DNA from: Mycolicibacterium sp. YH-1
GTDB taxonomy: Bacteria; Actinomycetota; Actinomycetes; Mycobacteriales; Mycobacteriaceae
Assembly: GCF_022557175.1 (NCBI RefSeq)
Contig: NZ_CP092915.1
Span: 3,410,001 to 3,474,000, forward strand
DNA length: 64,000 nt
Direction: 5' to 3'
The position numbers and the translations under genes were made by a program. A model generated the notes under the pieces. That model was not told the DNA's origin and made no database searches. It saw only the letters and a program-made list of their open reading frames with translations. Each line of letters starts with the position of its first letter. The stretch's first letter is position 1. This document shows, one piece after another, positions 9,521 to 17,185 of the stretch.

Positions 9521-10449
9521 TGCCGATCTATGTGTTGGGCCCCCGCAACCGCTCCGTGGAGATTCCGGACCAGGCGCTGACAGTGTCGGTCAGCGGCTCT
9601 GTTCGGGGCGCCTCGCTGGTGATACGCGCGAGCGACGACCAGGTGACGATGCAACCCAATTCGCACCTGGCTGTGTTGCCGCGGGTGAGCGGACCGGTAT
9701 CGGTCACCGTCGTCCCCGCCGCAGGGGCAACCCTCTTCGCGCCGGGAACCCAAGTCAGCCTCGCCATCGGACACGACACCGCCACCGACCTCGACCCGGT
9801 GCAGGTGCTATTCGATCCTGTTGATGTGACCGGCGATTCGGCCGTGGAGCTGGCCAGGCTCATCCCGCACGGTGCTGGGGTCCTGGTCTCGGCCGCAGCG
9901 GGCGTGGACACCCCGATGAGTCCGTTGGGGTCAGCGGCACGCACGTCGGCGCGGAGAGTCCTTGACGGCAAGCGCCGCGCGGCTCGCGGCCCTGTGCTGG
10001 TGGCGCTGGACACGTCGGCCTCGATGCTGGCCACGTTCGCAGGCGGCGGGGCCGCTGCTGCCGTCGATGTCATCGTCGGTGTCGCCGCCGCCGTCGGGAT
10101 CAACGACGTATCGGCGATATTCGTCGGTGCCGAACCCGTCCCGGTGATGTGTGGCACGGCCGCCCAGCTAGCCGCGGCGGTCAGCCATGCCACACCGCGA
10201 TGGAGCGCAGGCGCGCGCTGGTCGCTCCTGCCACACACCAGCGGCCGCATTGTTGCGTGCACCGACTTTCCGACCCGAATCACAGTGCAGCGGTGCGTCG
10301 TTATGGCACTCACCGAGAGCCCACTACTCGACAAACGCTGCGTACGCATGTCACCCCCGCCCCCCGGGCTGCAGAGTGACATCGAGCTGCTCGCGAACTC
10401 GTCCGAGCTGGATAGGATCACATCGTCACTGGTGCGTGCGTTGCGATGA
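9520..10449 (+). CDS. vWA-domain protein with intact MIDAS motif
   Basis: The start is set at the ATG overlapping the upstream stop (TGATG), giving 309 residues. A longer frame reaching back to 9415 would overlap the previous gene by more than 100 bases. Residues 1-150 are beta-rich and may form a sandwich domain. Residues 158-170 read VLVALDTSASML, a classic metal-ion-dependent adhesion site: D164, S166 and S168 form DxSxS. A later strand with an acidic residue (GRIVACTDFP, about residues 242-251) is a candidate for another MIDAS ligand. No signal peptide is seen, so it is cytoplasmic. vWA domains with a MIDAS bind partner proteins through a divalent metal. The gene overlaps the GTPase gene by 4 bases (ATGA), which argues for a joint complex. 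Confidence 0.8.
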   Translation: MPIYVLGPRNRSVEIPDQALTVSVSGSVRGASLVIRASDDQVTMQPNSHLAVLPRVSGPVSVTVVPAAGATLFAPGTQVSLAIGHDTATDLDPVQVLFDPVDVTGDSAVELARLIPHGAGVLVSAAAGVDTPMSPLGSAARTSARRVLDGKRRAARGPVLVALDTSASMLATFAGGGAAAAVDVIVGVAAAVGINDVSAIFVGAEPVPVMCGTAAQLAAAVSHATPRWSAGARWSLLPHTSGRIVACTDFPTRITVQRCVVMALTESPLLDKRCVRMSPPPPGLQSDIELLANSSELDRITSSLVRALR

Positions 10450-11603
10450 ACAAGTGCCCGCGGTGCTTCTCCGATTTGCACGACGACCAGTACGCGTGGT
10501 CGGTGTCGCCGCTCGCCGGCGGGCAACGGTACATCGATCCAGTGGCCTCCGCATTCGCCGGCGCCGACTCTGAGTCCGGACCGATCTACAGCGTGACCAG
10601 ACCCCCGGGCTTCCGCGGCCCGCTGCTGTCGGTCTCCGATGCCGAGGCGGGATTGGCGGCACCAGTGGTGGAGATTTGTCCGGTATGCCACTTCGTACTG
10701 CCCGACGGGTGGCGACAAGGCCATGCCATCTGCATCGCCATGGCCGGAACCCCGTCCACCGGCAAGAGCACCTACCTGGCGGTGTTGATCAGGCAGATGC
10801 AGATGCTGTGCGAAGGCCTCGGTGTCTCGATGGAGCCCGCCACCCGGGTCAGTGCCGACGCGTATGCGTTGAACTACGAGCAGCCGCTCTACGACCTGCG
10901 CGGCATGGTTCCGCCGACGCCGACGTTCCAGATCCAGGCACCCAACCAGCGCCTTCCATTGATATTCAGCTTTGGTATCCGCGATGGGGTACGACGATTT
11001 CTGGTCATCCGTGACATCGCCGGTGAGGACCTGGAGTCCGGTGACATGCAGTCACCGCAGTTCCGGTACTTCGCCAACGCCGACGCCGTGTTCTTCATGT
11101 TCGATCCGATACGGGTCAAGGACATTCGCGATCAGCTGCAGGATCTGCTGCCCGCCCAGTCCTACAGCGCAGGAGACCCCCGGGCGCTGCTGAGCAACGT
11201 ACTGCTCGCCATCGGTGCGGGCCGGCCGAGGCTCGCGGTCGTCCTCTCGAAGTTCGACGCATTGCGAGCGCTCGGTGAGGTGGAGGGATCGGAGTGGAGC
11301 CAGATCATGTCGAATGCCGGCGCCGCGTACCTGCGAGAAAACTCGGCGGCCACCCACTACGACGACAACGACGGAGAGCTGTTGCACGAGGAGGTGCGCA
11401 GCCTGCTACTCCGACTGCATGCGAGGTCGATCGTCACCGCGATCGAAAGCCATTCCGCTGCGATGCAATTGACGTACCGCTACTTTGTCGTCTCGGCGCT
11501 GGGGCAGCCGCACGCGGGTGACCGGGTGAGTTCTCGGGGTATCACGCCCTTTCGCTGTACCGATCCGCTGCGATGGATAACGTCATCGGTCGGCGTGTTG
11601 TAG
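10446..11603 (+). CDS. zinc-ribbon P-loop GTPase (TRAFAC/double-GTPase-like)
   Basis: This 385-residue protein begins with a split zinc ribbon: CPRC at residues 4-7 and CPVC about 75 residues later. A P-loop follows at residues 101-109 (GTPSTGKST). Switch/Walker B is at D190-I-A-G193 (DxxG form). A G4-like SKFD element is preceded by a hydrophobic strand (LAVVLSKFDALR), which suggests guanine rather than adenine specificity. The size and zinc ribbon resemble the GTPases paired with vWA proteins in bacterial conflict-type systems described by comparative genomics; that relation is inferred. It is the last gene of the coupled cluster and overlaps the vWA gene by ATGA. It probably acts as the nucleotide-controlled switch of the system. 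Confidence 0.82.
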   Translation: MNKCPRCFSDLHDDQYAWSVSPLAGGQRYIDPVASAFAGADSESGPIYSVTRPPGFRGPLLSVSDAEAGLAAPVVEICPVCHFVLPDGWRQGHAICIAMAGTPSTGKSTYLAVLIRQMQMLCEGLGVSMEPATRVSADAYALNYEQPLYDLRGMVPPTPTFQIQAPNQRLPLIFSFGIRDGVRRFLVIRDIAGEDLESGDMQSPQFRYFANADAVFFMFDPIRVKDIRDQLQDLLPAQSYSAGDPRALLSNVLLAIGAGRPRLAVVLSKFDALRALGEVEGSEWSQIMSNAGAAYLRENSAATHYDDNDGELLHEEVRSLLLRLHARSIVTAIESHSAAMQLTYRYFVVSALGQPHAGDRVSSRGITPFRCTDPLRWITSSVGVL

Positions 11604-11619
11604 GCATCTGTGCAAGGCG

Positions 11620-12006
11620 TCACGGCCAGATGTCGGGATGCAGCGATTCTCCCTCGCGCGCGCGTCGCGGCTCGAGCCGACTGTCGTCGCCCGGTGCCTC
11701 GTGCATGGCATGTTCGGGCGGCCAGATGTCCGGATGCAACTGCACTACGTCATCCGTGGGTTCCGGTGCAGTGCTGGGGGCCTCATCGTCCGGCGGAGTG
11801 ACGTCCAACCGGGGCGACGGTGCGATCTCCACATCCTGTTGGGCATCCTCTCTCTCGTAGTGACGCAGTCCGTCGACGAGAAGCAGCACGAGGCCAACTG
11901 CGCTGACCCAGATGGCGATCCACCCCGAGACAATGCTTCCGAACACGATGGCTACAACCAGCGCCAGCAGCGCGATGACGGCGATACCGAACACGATGAA
12001 CACCAT
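11620..12006 (-). CDS. small two-helix membrane protein with repeated HPDIWP motif
   Basis: The start chosen is the ATG at 12006, preceded by a strong GGAGGGGG ribosome site; a longer frame from 12147 has no such site. The 128-residue product opens with two hydrophobic segments (VFIVFGIAVIALLALVVAIV and GWIAIWVSAVGLVLLLV). An acidic, proline-rich cytoplasmic tail follows. That tail contains LHPDIWP twice, once mid-tail and once as the final seven residues. The repeated aromatic motif looks like a docking peptide, but no partner is known. The gene is convergent with the GTPase gene, 16 bases away, so it is not part of that operon. Its function is not recognised. Confidence 0.7.
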   Translation of the reverse strand: MVFIVFGIAVIALLALVVAIVFGSIVSGWIAIWVSAVGLVLLLVDGLRHYEREDAQQDVEIAPSPRLDVTPPDDEAPSTAPEPTDDVVQLHPDIWPPEHAMHEAPGDDSRLEPRRAREGESLHPDIWP

Positions 12007-12098
12007 CGGGCACCCCCTCCGCTGTGCGGAACCGCAGAACTCCATTGTGTTCACGCGACGGTTCTGACACAACCCGCGCGGTGGTGCCCTGACGTCGG

Positions 12099-14333
12099 TC
12101 AGCGCGCGGTGGCGGCTTCGATCCTGGCTGGCACGTGCTTGTGCCATGGTGTCCCGGCATACGCGTCACGCCAACCCGTTGACGTCAGAGCGTTCGGCGC
12201 GACACCCGGCGTGTGTGAGTGCCCCTCTGCGTCAACGTGGTCCAAGCCGTAGCCGTTGGGCAGCGACACGTGGCCCGGCAACATCACGTCGGTCACCTCA
12301 ACGGTGGCCACCGCTGAACCCCCAGCGGTGGTGACTCGCGCCCGACCGCCGTCGACCAGGCCCAACATGGCAGCGTCGGTGCTGCTGATCCGTAGCGCCC
12401 CGTCGGTGTCGCGCTTGCGCCAGGACGGGTCCCGCAGGATGTCGTTGGCGGTGTAGGCGCGGCGCTCGCCGGCCGAGAGGACCATCGGGAACTCGCCCGT
12501 GGTCAGGACCGACGCCGCGGTACGAAGCGCCGCGACCTCGGCCAACATATCGGGCATCTCGAGCGCGATGCGGCGATCGGCGTGCGTGATCAACGCGAAG
12601 TCGTCCTCATACTCGTGCTCGGTGAACATCACGCCGGAACGACTGTTCAGAATGGCCTCGAACAGCGCGTTACCGTCGGCATGCCCGGCGCGCTGCACCG
12701 CGGCGGGGTACGTCATCGCCGCCTTCTGGGCTAGTCCCCACAGCGCCGCCGCTCCCGCAAGCCCGTCGGGAAGGCTCGGCCCCAGCGTCTCGTAGAGCAC
12801 GAACGGAAGCACCCGACCCAGTGCCGGGTTGCCGCTGACCGCGACGAGGAAGGCCTCGGTGTACGCCTCCAGACCGCGCTCGGCAGCGGCGCGCAGCGGT
12901 CGGAGCTCCTCGTCGCTGACGACGCCGAGGGCACGGACCAGCCGGGCCCAGATCTCCGGCTCGGCGAGGGTTCCCGGTAACGGGTCAAGCACGGGGTGCC
13001 GGAGGTGGAAGGTGTTGTGCGGGAACTCGAGATTGAAGAATGTCGCCTCGGGCTTCTCGAACTGGCTCGCCGCGGGAAGGACGTAGTCGGCGAGGCGCGC
13101 CGTCTCGGTCATCGCGACATCGATGACCACCAATAGCTCCAGCGATTGCAGCGCTTCACGCACGGCCGCCGAATCTGCCACCGAATGGGCCGGATTGCTG
13201 CTCTCGACGATCATCGCGCGGAAACGGTCCGGGTGGTCCGTGAGGATCTCCTGCGGCACAACATTGCTCGGGACCAGTCCCGCGATGATGGGCGCCCCCG
13301 TGACGGGTGTTCGTCCGACACCTCCGCTGCTGAACAGCGGCGCGAACGACGAGTGGAGGTGCTGTCCACCGCGTTTGGCGAAGTTCCCGGTGAGGATCCA
13401 CAGCATCTTGTTGAGGTAAGAGCACACCGTGCTGTTGGGCGCCTGCTGGATGCCCAGATCCTCGAACACCGACACGCTGGCGGCGGCGGCGATCCGGCGG
13501 GCGGCGGCCCGAATCAACTCCTCCCCGACACCGCACTCCCGCGCGTAGTCCGCGATGGGCACCTCACGCAGCACGGCGCGCACGGCATCCGCGCCCGTCA
13601 CGTGCGCGTCCAGGAACGCCTCATCGCACAGGTTCTCGGTCACCAGCACCGCGGCGAGGGCGGCAAGACACCACGCGTCGGTGCCGGGCCGCACACGCAG
13701 GTGGAAGTCCGCCAGCTTCGCCGTGTCGGTGATGACCGGGTCGATGACAATCATGGACCGGCGCGGGTCCTTCGCGATCTCGTTGAGCACCACCCTCGCG
13801 CGGGGGAAGCTCTGCGACATCCAGGGGTTCTTGCCGACGAAGACCGACACCTCGGCATGCTCGAACTCACCCCGCGTGTGCCCACCGTAGAGGTGAGAGT
13901 CCACGAGGAACTCGCCAGTCTTCTCCTGGGCCAACGCATTCGAGCGGTAGCGGGATCCGATCGCCTTGAGGAACGCGCCGCTGTAAGCACCGCCGAGGTG
14001 GTTACCCTGACCGCCGCCGCCGTAATAGAAGATCTTGTCGCCGCCGTGCTCATCGCGGATTCTACTGAACCCCGCGGCGATCTCGGCGATCGCTGTGTCC
14101 CAGTCGATCTCCTCATATGTGCCGTCATCGCGACGACGCAGCGGCGACGTCAGACGGTTGCGGTTGTTCTGGTAGTGGTCGATCCGCAACGCCTTGTTGC
14201 AGGTGTAACCCTGCGACGCGGGATGGTCCTTGTCGCCGCGAATCTTGGCGATGGAGCGGTCCTCAATCTGAACGATGATCCCGCAGTTGCACTCACACAG
14301 GATGCACGCGGTCGGAAGCCAGTCAGTGGTCAT
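12099..14333 (-). CDS. molybdopterin oxidoreductase (bis-MGD family, formate dehydrogenase-like)
   Basis: This 744-residue protein has an N-terminal 4Fe-4S motif with C10, C13, C17 and C45, typical of the DMSO-reductase superfamily. The molybdopterin domains follow, with recognisable segments such as IDWDTAIAEIA and, at the C-terminus, the dinucleotide-binding domain (VSLPNGYG). No Tat signal precedes the cluster, so it is cytoplasmic. In the stretch where the molybdenum ligand usually lies (after YRSNALAQE) I see no cysteine, so the ligand is uncertain. The gene overlaps the upstream TetR gene by 4 bases. This pairing matches the M. tuberculosis Rv0196-Rv0197 arrangement as I remember it. 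The substrate is unknown; formate or another small oxidisable compound is possible. Confidence 0.85.
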   Translation of the reverse strand: MTTDWLPTACILCECNCGIIVQIEDRSIAKIRGDKDHPASQGYTCNKALRIDHYQNNRNRLTSPLRRRDDGTYEEIDWDTAIAEIAAGFSRIRDEHGGDKIFYYGGGGQGNHLGGAYSGAFLKAIGSRYRSNALAQEKTGEFLVDSHLYGGHTRGEFEHAEVSVFVGKNPWMSQSFPRARVVLNEIAKDPRRSMIVIDPVITDTAKLADFHLRVRPGTDAWCLAALAAVLVTENLCDEAFLDAHVTGADAVRAVLREVPIADYARECGVGEELIRAAARRIAAAASVSVFEDLGIQQAPNSTVCSYLNKMLWILTGNFAKRGGQHLHSSFAPLFSSGGVGRTPVTGAPIIAGLVPSNVVPQEILTDHPDRFRAMIVESSNPAHSVADSAAVREALQSLELLVVIDVAMTETARLADYVLPAASQFEKPEATFFNLEFPHNTFHLRHPVLDPLPGTLAEPEIWARLVRALGVVSDEELRPLRAAAERGLEAYTEAFLVAVSGNPALGRVLPFVLYETLGPSLPDGLAGAAALWGLAQKAAMTYPAAVQRAGHADGNALFEAILNSRSGVMFTEHEYEDDFALITHADRRIALEMPDMLAEVAALRTAASVLTTGEFPMVLSAGERRAYTANDILRDPSWRKRDTDGALRISSTDAAMLGLVDGGRARVTTAGGSAVATVEVTDVMLPGHVSLPNGYGLDHVDAEGHSHTPGVAPNALTSTGWRDAYAGTPWHKHVPARIEAATAR

Positions 14334-14893
14334 TGTCGGGACTCCTTGAACTCTGCCGCCACTGTGGCGCGCAGATGCCGGTGGACGATCTCGAGGGGTT
14401 TGACGTCATGAGTGGAGCGGGCGACGACGATCGCGCCCTCGATCGATGACATGAACAGCATCGCGAGCTCGTCGGCGCGGTCCGTCGCGACACCGTCGTG
14501 TGTCAGCCGGTCGGCGATCAGGCCCGTCCACCGGGTGAACGCGGCTGCGGCACGCTCGATGACCTCGGGGTTGTCTGCTTCCACCGCGACGGCGACGACG
14601 GGGCAGCCGGCCCGGTAGTCGGACTCCACCAGCTGCGTCCGGAACCCGTCTACGATGTGGTCGATCGCCTCGAGACTGCTTGCGGCACTCGCGATTCGGT
14701 TTGACGTGAAGTCTGCGGCATAGTCGACGGCCTCGCACAGCAGCTGCGTCCGGCCACCGGGGAAGTAGTGGTAGGCCGACCCGCGGGGCGCGCCGCTGTG
14801 TTCGAGAACATCGGCGATCGCCGTCGAGTGGGCGCCGCGTTCGCGGATCAGCAGCGCTGTCGAGATGACCATCCGTTCGCGGGGCGTGACCAC
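14330..14893 (-). CDS. TetR family regulator of the molybdopterin oxidoreductase
   Basis: This 187-residue protein has an N-terminal helix-turn-helix (TAIADVLEHSGAPRGSAYHYF, typical TetR recognition helix) and an all-helical ligand domain. The start GTG at 14893 has GAAGGGA about 8 bases upstream. It is transcribed first and overlaps the oxidoreductase gene by 4 bases, so it is probably an autoregulated repressor of that two-gene operon. An inverted repeat upstream (14919-14940) is a good candidate operator. The inducer is unknown. It resembles Rv0196 by position and family; that relation is from memory. Confidence 0.88.
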   Translation of the reverse strand: MVTPRERMVISTALLIRERGAHSTAIADVLEHSGAPRGSAYHYFPGGRTQLLCEAVDYAADFTSNRIASAASSLEAIDHIVDGFRTQLVESDYRAGCPVVAVAVEADNPEVIERAAAAFTRWTGLIADRLTHDGVATDRADELAMLFMSSIEGAIVVARSTHDVKPLEIVHRHLRATVAAEFKESRQ

Positions 14894-14918
14894 GTCGAGA
14901 ATCCCTTCGCCGGTCGAC

Positions 14919-14940
14919 TATGTATGTCACCTTACATAAT
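14919..14940. promoter_or_regulatory. candidate TetR operator
   Basis: On the plus strand TATGT (14923-14927) and ACATA (14934-14938) form an inverted repeat with a 6-base spacer. A second pairing is TATGTA (14919-14924) with TACATA (14933-14938). The site lies 26-47 bases upstream of the TetR start in an AT-rich patch unlike its surroundings, as expected for an autoregulatory operator overlapping the promoter. Confidence 0.55.
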
Positions 14941-14966
14941 CGACGGTCGAATGGCGCCCCAAAGCG

Positions 14967-15008
14967 ACGAAATGGCTGCGTGAACCGAGGTTCACGCAGC
15001 CATTTCGT
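14967..15008. terminator. 19-bp perfect hairpin, intrinsic terminator-like
   Basis: The arm 14967-14985 is exactly complementary to 14990-15008, with a 4-base CGAG loop. It sits between the 3' end of the nitronate monooxygenase gene (15033, minus) and the promoter of the TetR gene. No long T run follows, which is usual for mycobacterial terminators. Confidence 0.7.
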
Positions 15009-15032
15009 GGGTCTCGACTGCAGGGGAGCGGG

Positions 15033-16166
15033 CTAGGTGCTGGCTGCCTCGTTGAGGTCGTTCAGCGTGGTCGTCGCCTCGAGGTACTCCTGTACCCATC
15101 GCTCGATCACGGCGGAGGTCTTCTCGACCTTATGGAATTGACCGACGACCTGGCCAACCGGGTTGAACGCGACGTCGACCGTCTCGTCGGGGTACTTGTG
15201 CGTCGCGGAGACGGCGAGTCCCGAGACCATGAACTGAAGCGGCATGCCGAGCGGCTTCGGGTTGTCCGGGTTCTCCCAGGCGTCGGTCCAGTCATTGCGC
15301 AGCATGCGGGCCGGCTTGCCGGTGAACGAGCGGCTGCGCACGGTGTCGCGACTGCCGGCCTTGATGTACGCGGCCTGCTGCGCCTGGGTGTTCTCGGCCT
15401 CCTCCACCATGAGCCACTGCGAACCCGTCCACGCGCCCTGGGCGCCGAGTGCCAAAGCCGCGGCAATCTGCTGTCCGCTGCCGATACCACCCGCGGCGAG
15501 CACCGGAATGGGTGCGACCTCCTTGACCACCTGGGGCCACAGCACGATGGAGCCGACCTCGCCTGCGTGCCCGCCGGCCTCGCCACCTTGGGCGATGATG
15601 ATGTCGACGCCTGCGTCGGCGTGCTTTCGCGCCTGGCTCGGCGACCCGCACAGCGCGGCGACCTTGCGGCCCTCAGCGTGGATGTGCTCGATCATGTCGA
15701 CGGGGGGAGTGCCGAGTGCGTTGGCGATCAGCGTCATCTTGGGGTGCTTGAGGGCGATCTCGACCTGCGGGGTGGCCGTCGCCTCGGTCCAGCCGAGCAG
15801 GCGCAACGTGCTCTCGTTGTCCTCCGCGGTGAGCGGCACACCGTGATCGAGGAGGATCTTCTTGGCGAAGTCGAGGTGCTCCTGGGGCACCATGTCCGCG
15901 AGCATCTTGCCCAACTCGTCGGCGGACAGGTTCGAGTCCATGCCCTCGTACTTGTTGGGGACGACGATATCGACGCCGTAGTTGTGGTCACCGATGTGCT
16001 CATCGATCCAGTTCAGCTCGATCTCGAGCTGCTCGGGGGTGAAGCCGACCGCGCCGAGCACGCCGAAGCCGCCGGCCTTGCTGACGGCTACCACGACGTC
16101 ACGGCAGTGCGTGAAGGCGAAAATCGGAAACTCGATGCCGAGTTGATCGCAGAGGGAAGTATGCAT
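15033..16166 (-). CDS. nitronate monooxygenase / 2-nitropropane dioxygenase-like flavoprotein
   Basis: The start is the ATG at 16166, 7 bases after AGGAG, giving 377 residues; the frame stays open much further upstream but without family similarity. The protein begins with the family's LCDQLGIEFPIF-type opening. It has FMN-barrel segments AGGFGVLGAVG and DIIIAQGGEAGGHAG, then ASAGGIGSGQQIAAAL-like phosphate-binding glycines (VLAAGGIGSG). These enzymes oxidise nitronates with FMN and oxygen. Some mycobacterial relatives (Rv1533/Rv1894c type, from memory) have no proven substrate. The gene is monocistronic, ends in a strong hairpin, and carries a KstR-like operator upstream, which suggests induction during sterol growth. 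Confidence 0.88.
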   Translation of the reverse strand: MHTSLCDQLGIEFPIFAFTHCRDVVVAVSKAGGFGVLGAVGFTPEQLEIELNWIDEHIGDHNYGVDIVVPNKYEGMDSNLSADELGKMLADMVPQEHLDFAKKILLDHGVPLTAEDNESTLRLLGWTEATATPQVEIALKHPKMTLIANALGTPPVDMIEHIHAEGRKVAALCGSPSQARKHADAGVDIIIAQGGEAGGHAGEVGSIVLWPQVVKEVAPIPVLAAGGIGSGQQIAAALALGAQGAWTGSQWLMVEEAENTQAQQAAYIKAGSRDTVRSRSFTGKPARMLRNDWTDAWENPDNPKPLGMPLQFMVSGLAVSATHKYPDETVDVAFNPVGQVVGQFHKVEKTSAVIERWVQEYLEATTTLNDLNEAAST

Positions 16167-16202
16167 GCCAGCTCCTAGGTGGGGCGTCAGCGACGGGAAA
16201 AG

Positions 16203-16216
16203 TGAAACGTGTTCTA
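16203..16216. promoter_or_regulatory. KstR-like operator
   Basis: TGAAACGTGTTCTA fits TnnAACnnGTTnnA at every fixed position; the opposite strand reads TAGAACACGTTTCA. It lies 37 bases upstream of the nitronate monooxygenase start. KstR is the mycobacterial repressor of cholesterol catabolism. Confidence 0.65.
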
Positions 16217-16349
16217 GTTTAGTAGACCACGTGCGACTCGGGAACAGATGACGCCGTCCCGCCGGTGAGTGTCGACACTCGACACCGGCAGGTAAGCCCA
16301 CTACCGTTTTTGCGATCGTCGCTAGCCAGATGATCGTGTCGCCGAAGGA

Positions 16350-17003
16350 ATGCAGGCCGTGATGCATTGGCTCAACCACTCGCTCGTTGTCTCCTCGGAC
16401 TACCGCATCCCCGACCCTGACCGGGTGGCGCCGCTTCTCGAGCGACGGCAGGACATGCTCGCCGAACTGGGCGCACACCACGTGCTGGTGTACACGTCGA
16501 CCAGCGACCCGGAGCGGGTGATGGTGATCATGGCCATCCACACGCGTGACACCGTGCTCGAACTCCTGCGGTCGCGGGTGTTCTTCGACTGGTTCGACGC
16601 CGTCGGAGTCGAGGACATTCCCGCGCTGTTCGCGGGTGAGGTGGTCGACAGCGTCGACCTGGTCGGCGAGACCAACCCCTCCGCGCCGGAGACCATGGTT
16701 TCGGTTGTCACGCCCATCGAGGACATCACCGCGCTGATCGCGCACATTCACGCCACGCTCGATGACCTGCGGGCGGCCGGAGTGCGAAATCTCTTGGTGT
16801 TCAGCGCCTTTGACAACCCTCATGAAGCCATGATGGTGTTCCGGATCGACGATGAGAGCCATGCCCGACACTGGCTGCGCGACACCGACCTGTCCTCGGA
16901 GTGGTTGGGCAAGGCCGGCATCGGGGCTTACCCACCGGTGTTCGTCGGCAGGTTGCGGCGGGTACTGCAGATCGCCGAGCGGGACTCAACGGGCGGGTCC
17001 TGA
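16350..17003 (+). CDS. conserved hypothetical with internal domain duplication
   Basis: The protein has up to 217 residues; GTG 16359 or ATG 16362 may be the true start, since AAGGA lies directly against ATG 16350 but about 9 bases from 16359. It is made of two similar halves of about 90 residues. Each half has a helix followed by a strand (HHVLVYTS / RNLLVFSA), then DPERVMVIM / NPHEAMMVF, and a C-terminal PALFAGEV / PPVFVGRL. This looks like a duplicated ferredoxin-like (dimeric alpha-beta barrel) fold. No signal peptide or catalytic motif is seen. The stop overlaps the Bfd-like ferredoxin start, so the two are probably co-translated. A redox or small-ligand role is possible but not shown. 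Confidence 0.75.
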   Translation: MQAVMHWLNHSLVVSSDYRIPDPDRVAPLLERRQDMLAELGAHHVLVYTSTSDPERVMVIMAIHTRDTVLELLRSRVFFDWFDAVGVEDIPALFAGEVVDSVDLVGETNPSAPETMVSVVTPIEDITALIAHIHATLDDLRAAGVRNLLVFSAFDNPHEAMMVFRIDDESHARHWLRDTDLSSEWLGKAGIGAYPPVFVGRLRRVLQIAERDSTGGS

Positions 17004-17185
17004 TGTATGTGTGCCTGTGCGCGGGCATCACCAACCAAGCCGTCGCCGACGCCGTGTGCGCAGGCGCACGGACGTCCAAGGACATAGCCGATGCGTGCGG
17101 CGCCGGTTCGGAGTGCGGCAGGTGCCGGCGCACCGTGCGCGCGATCATCGACGCCCAAACAGCCGCCGACCGCCCCGCCCGGTGA
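17003..17185 (+). CDS. bacterioferritin-associated ferredoxin-like [2Fe-2S] protein
   Basis: The 60-residue protein starts at the ATG within TGATG, overlapping the upstream stop. Cysteines at 4, 6, 38 and 41 give the Bfd pattern C-x-C ... C-x2-C, and the fold motif (ITNQAVADAVCAGARTSKD) matches Fer2_BFD domains. Such ferredoxins donate electrons to release iron from bacterioferritin, or form the BFD domain of larger enzymes. No bacterioferritin gene is nearby. Its 3' end overlaps the convergent HAD phosphatase gene by 41 bases. Confidence 0.82.
   Translation: MYVCLCAGITNQAVADAVCAGARTSKDIADACGAGSECGRCRRTVRAIIDAQTAADRPAR

Noticed and set aside
13146..14411. 421-residue plus-strand open frame
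   Set aside because: Antisense shadow of the molybdopterin oxidoreductase; no domain recognised.
16167..16871. N-terminal extension of the nitronate monooxygenase frame to 612 residues
   Set aside because: The extra part is antisense to the duplicated-domain gene and lacks family similarity; ATG 16166 has a good ribosome site.
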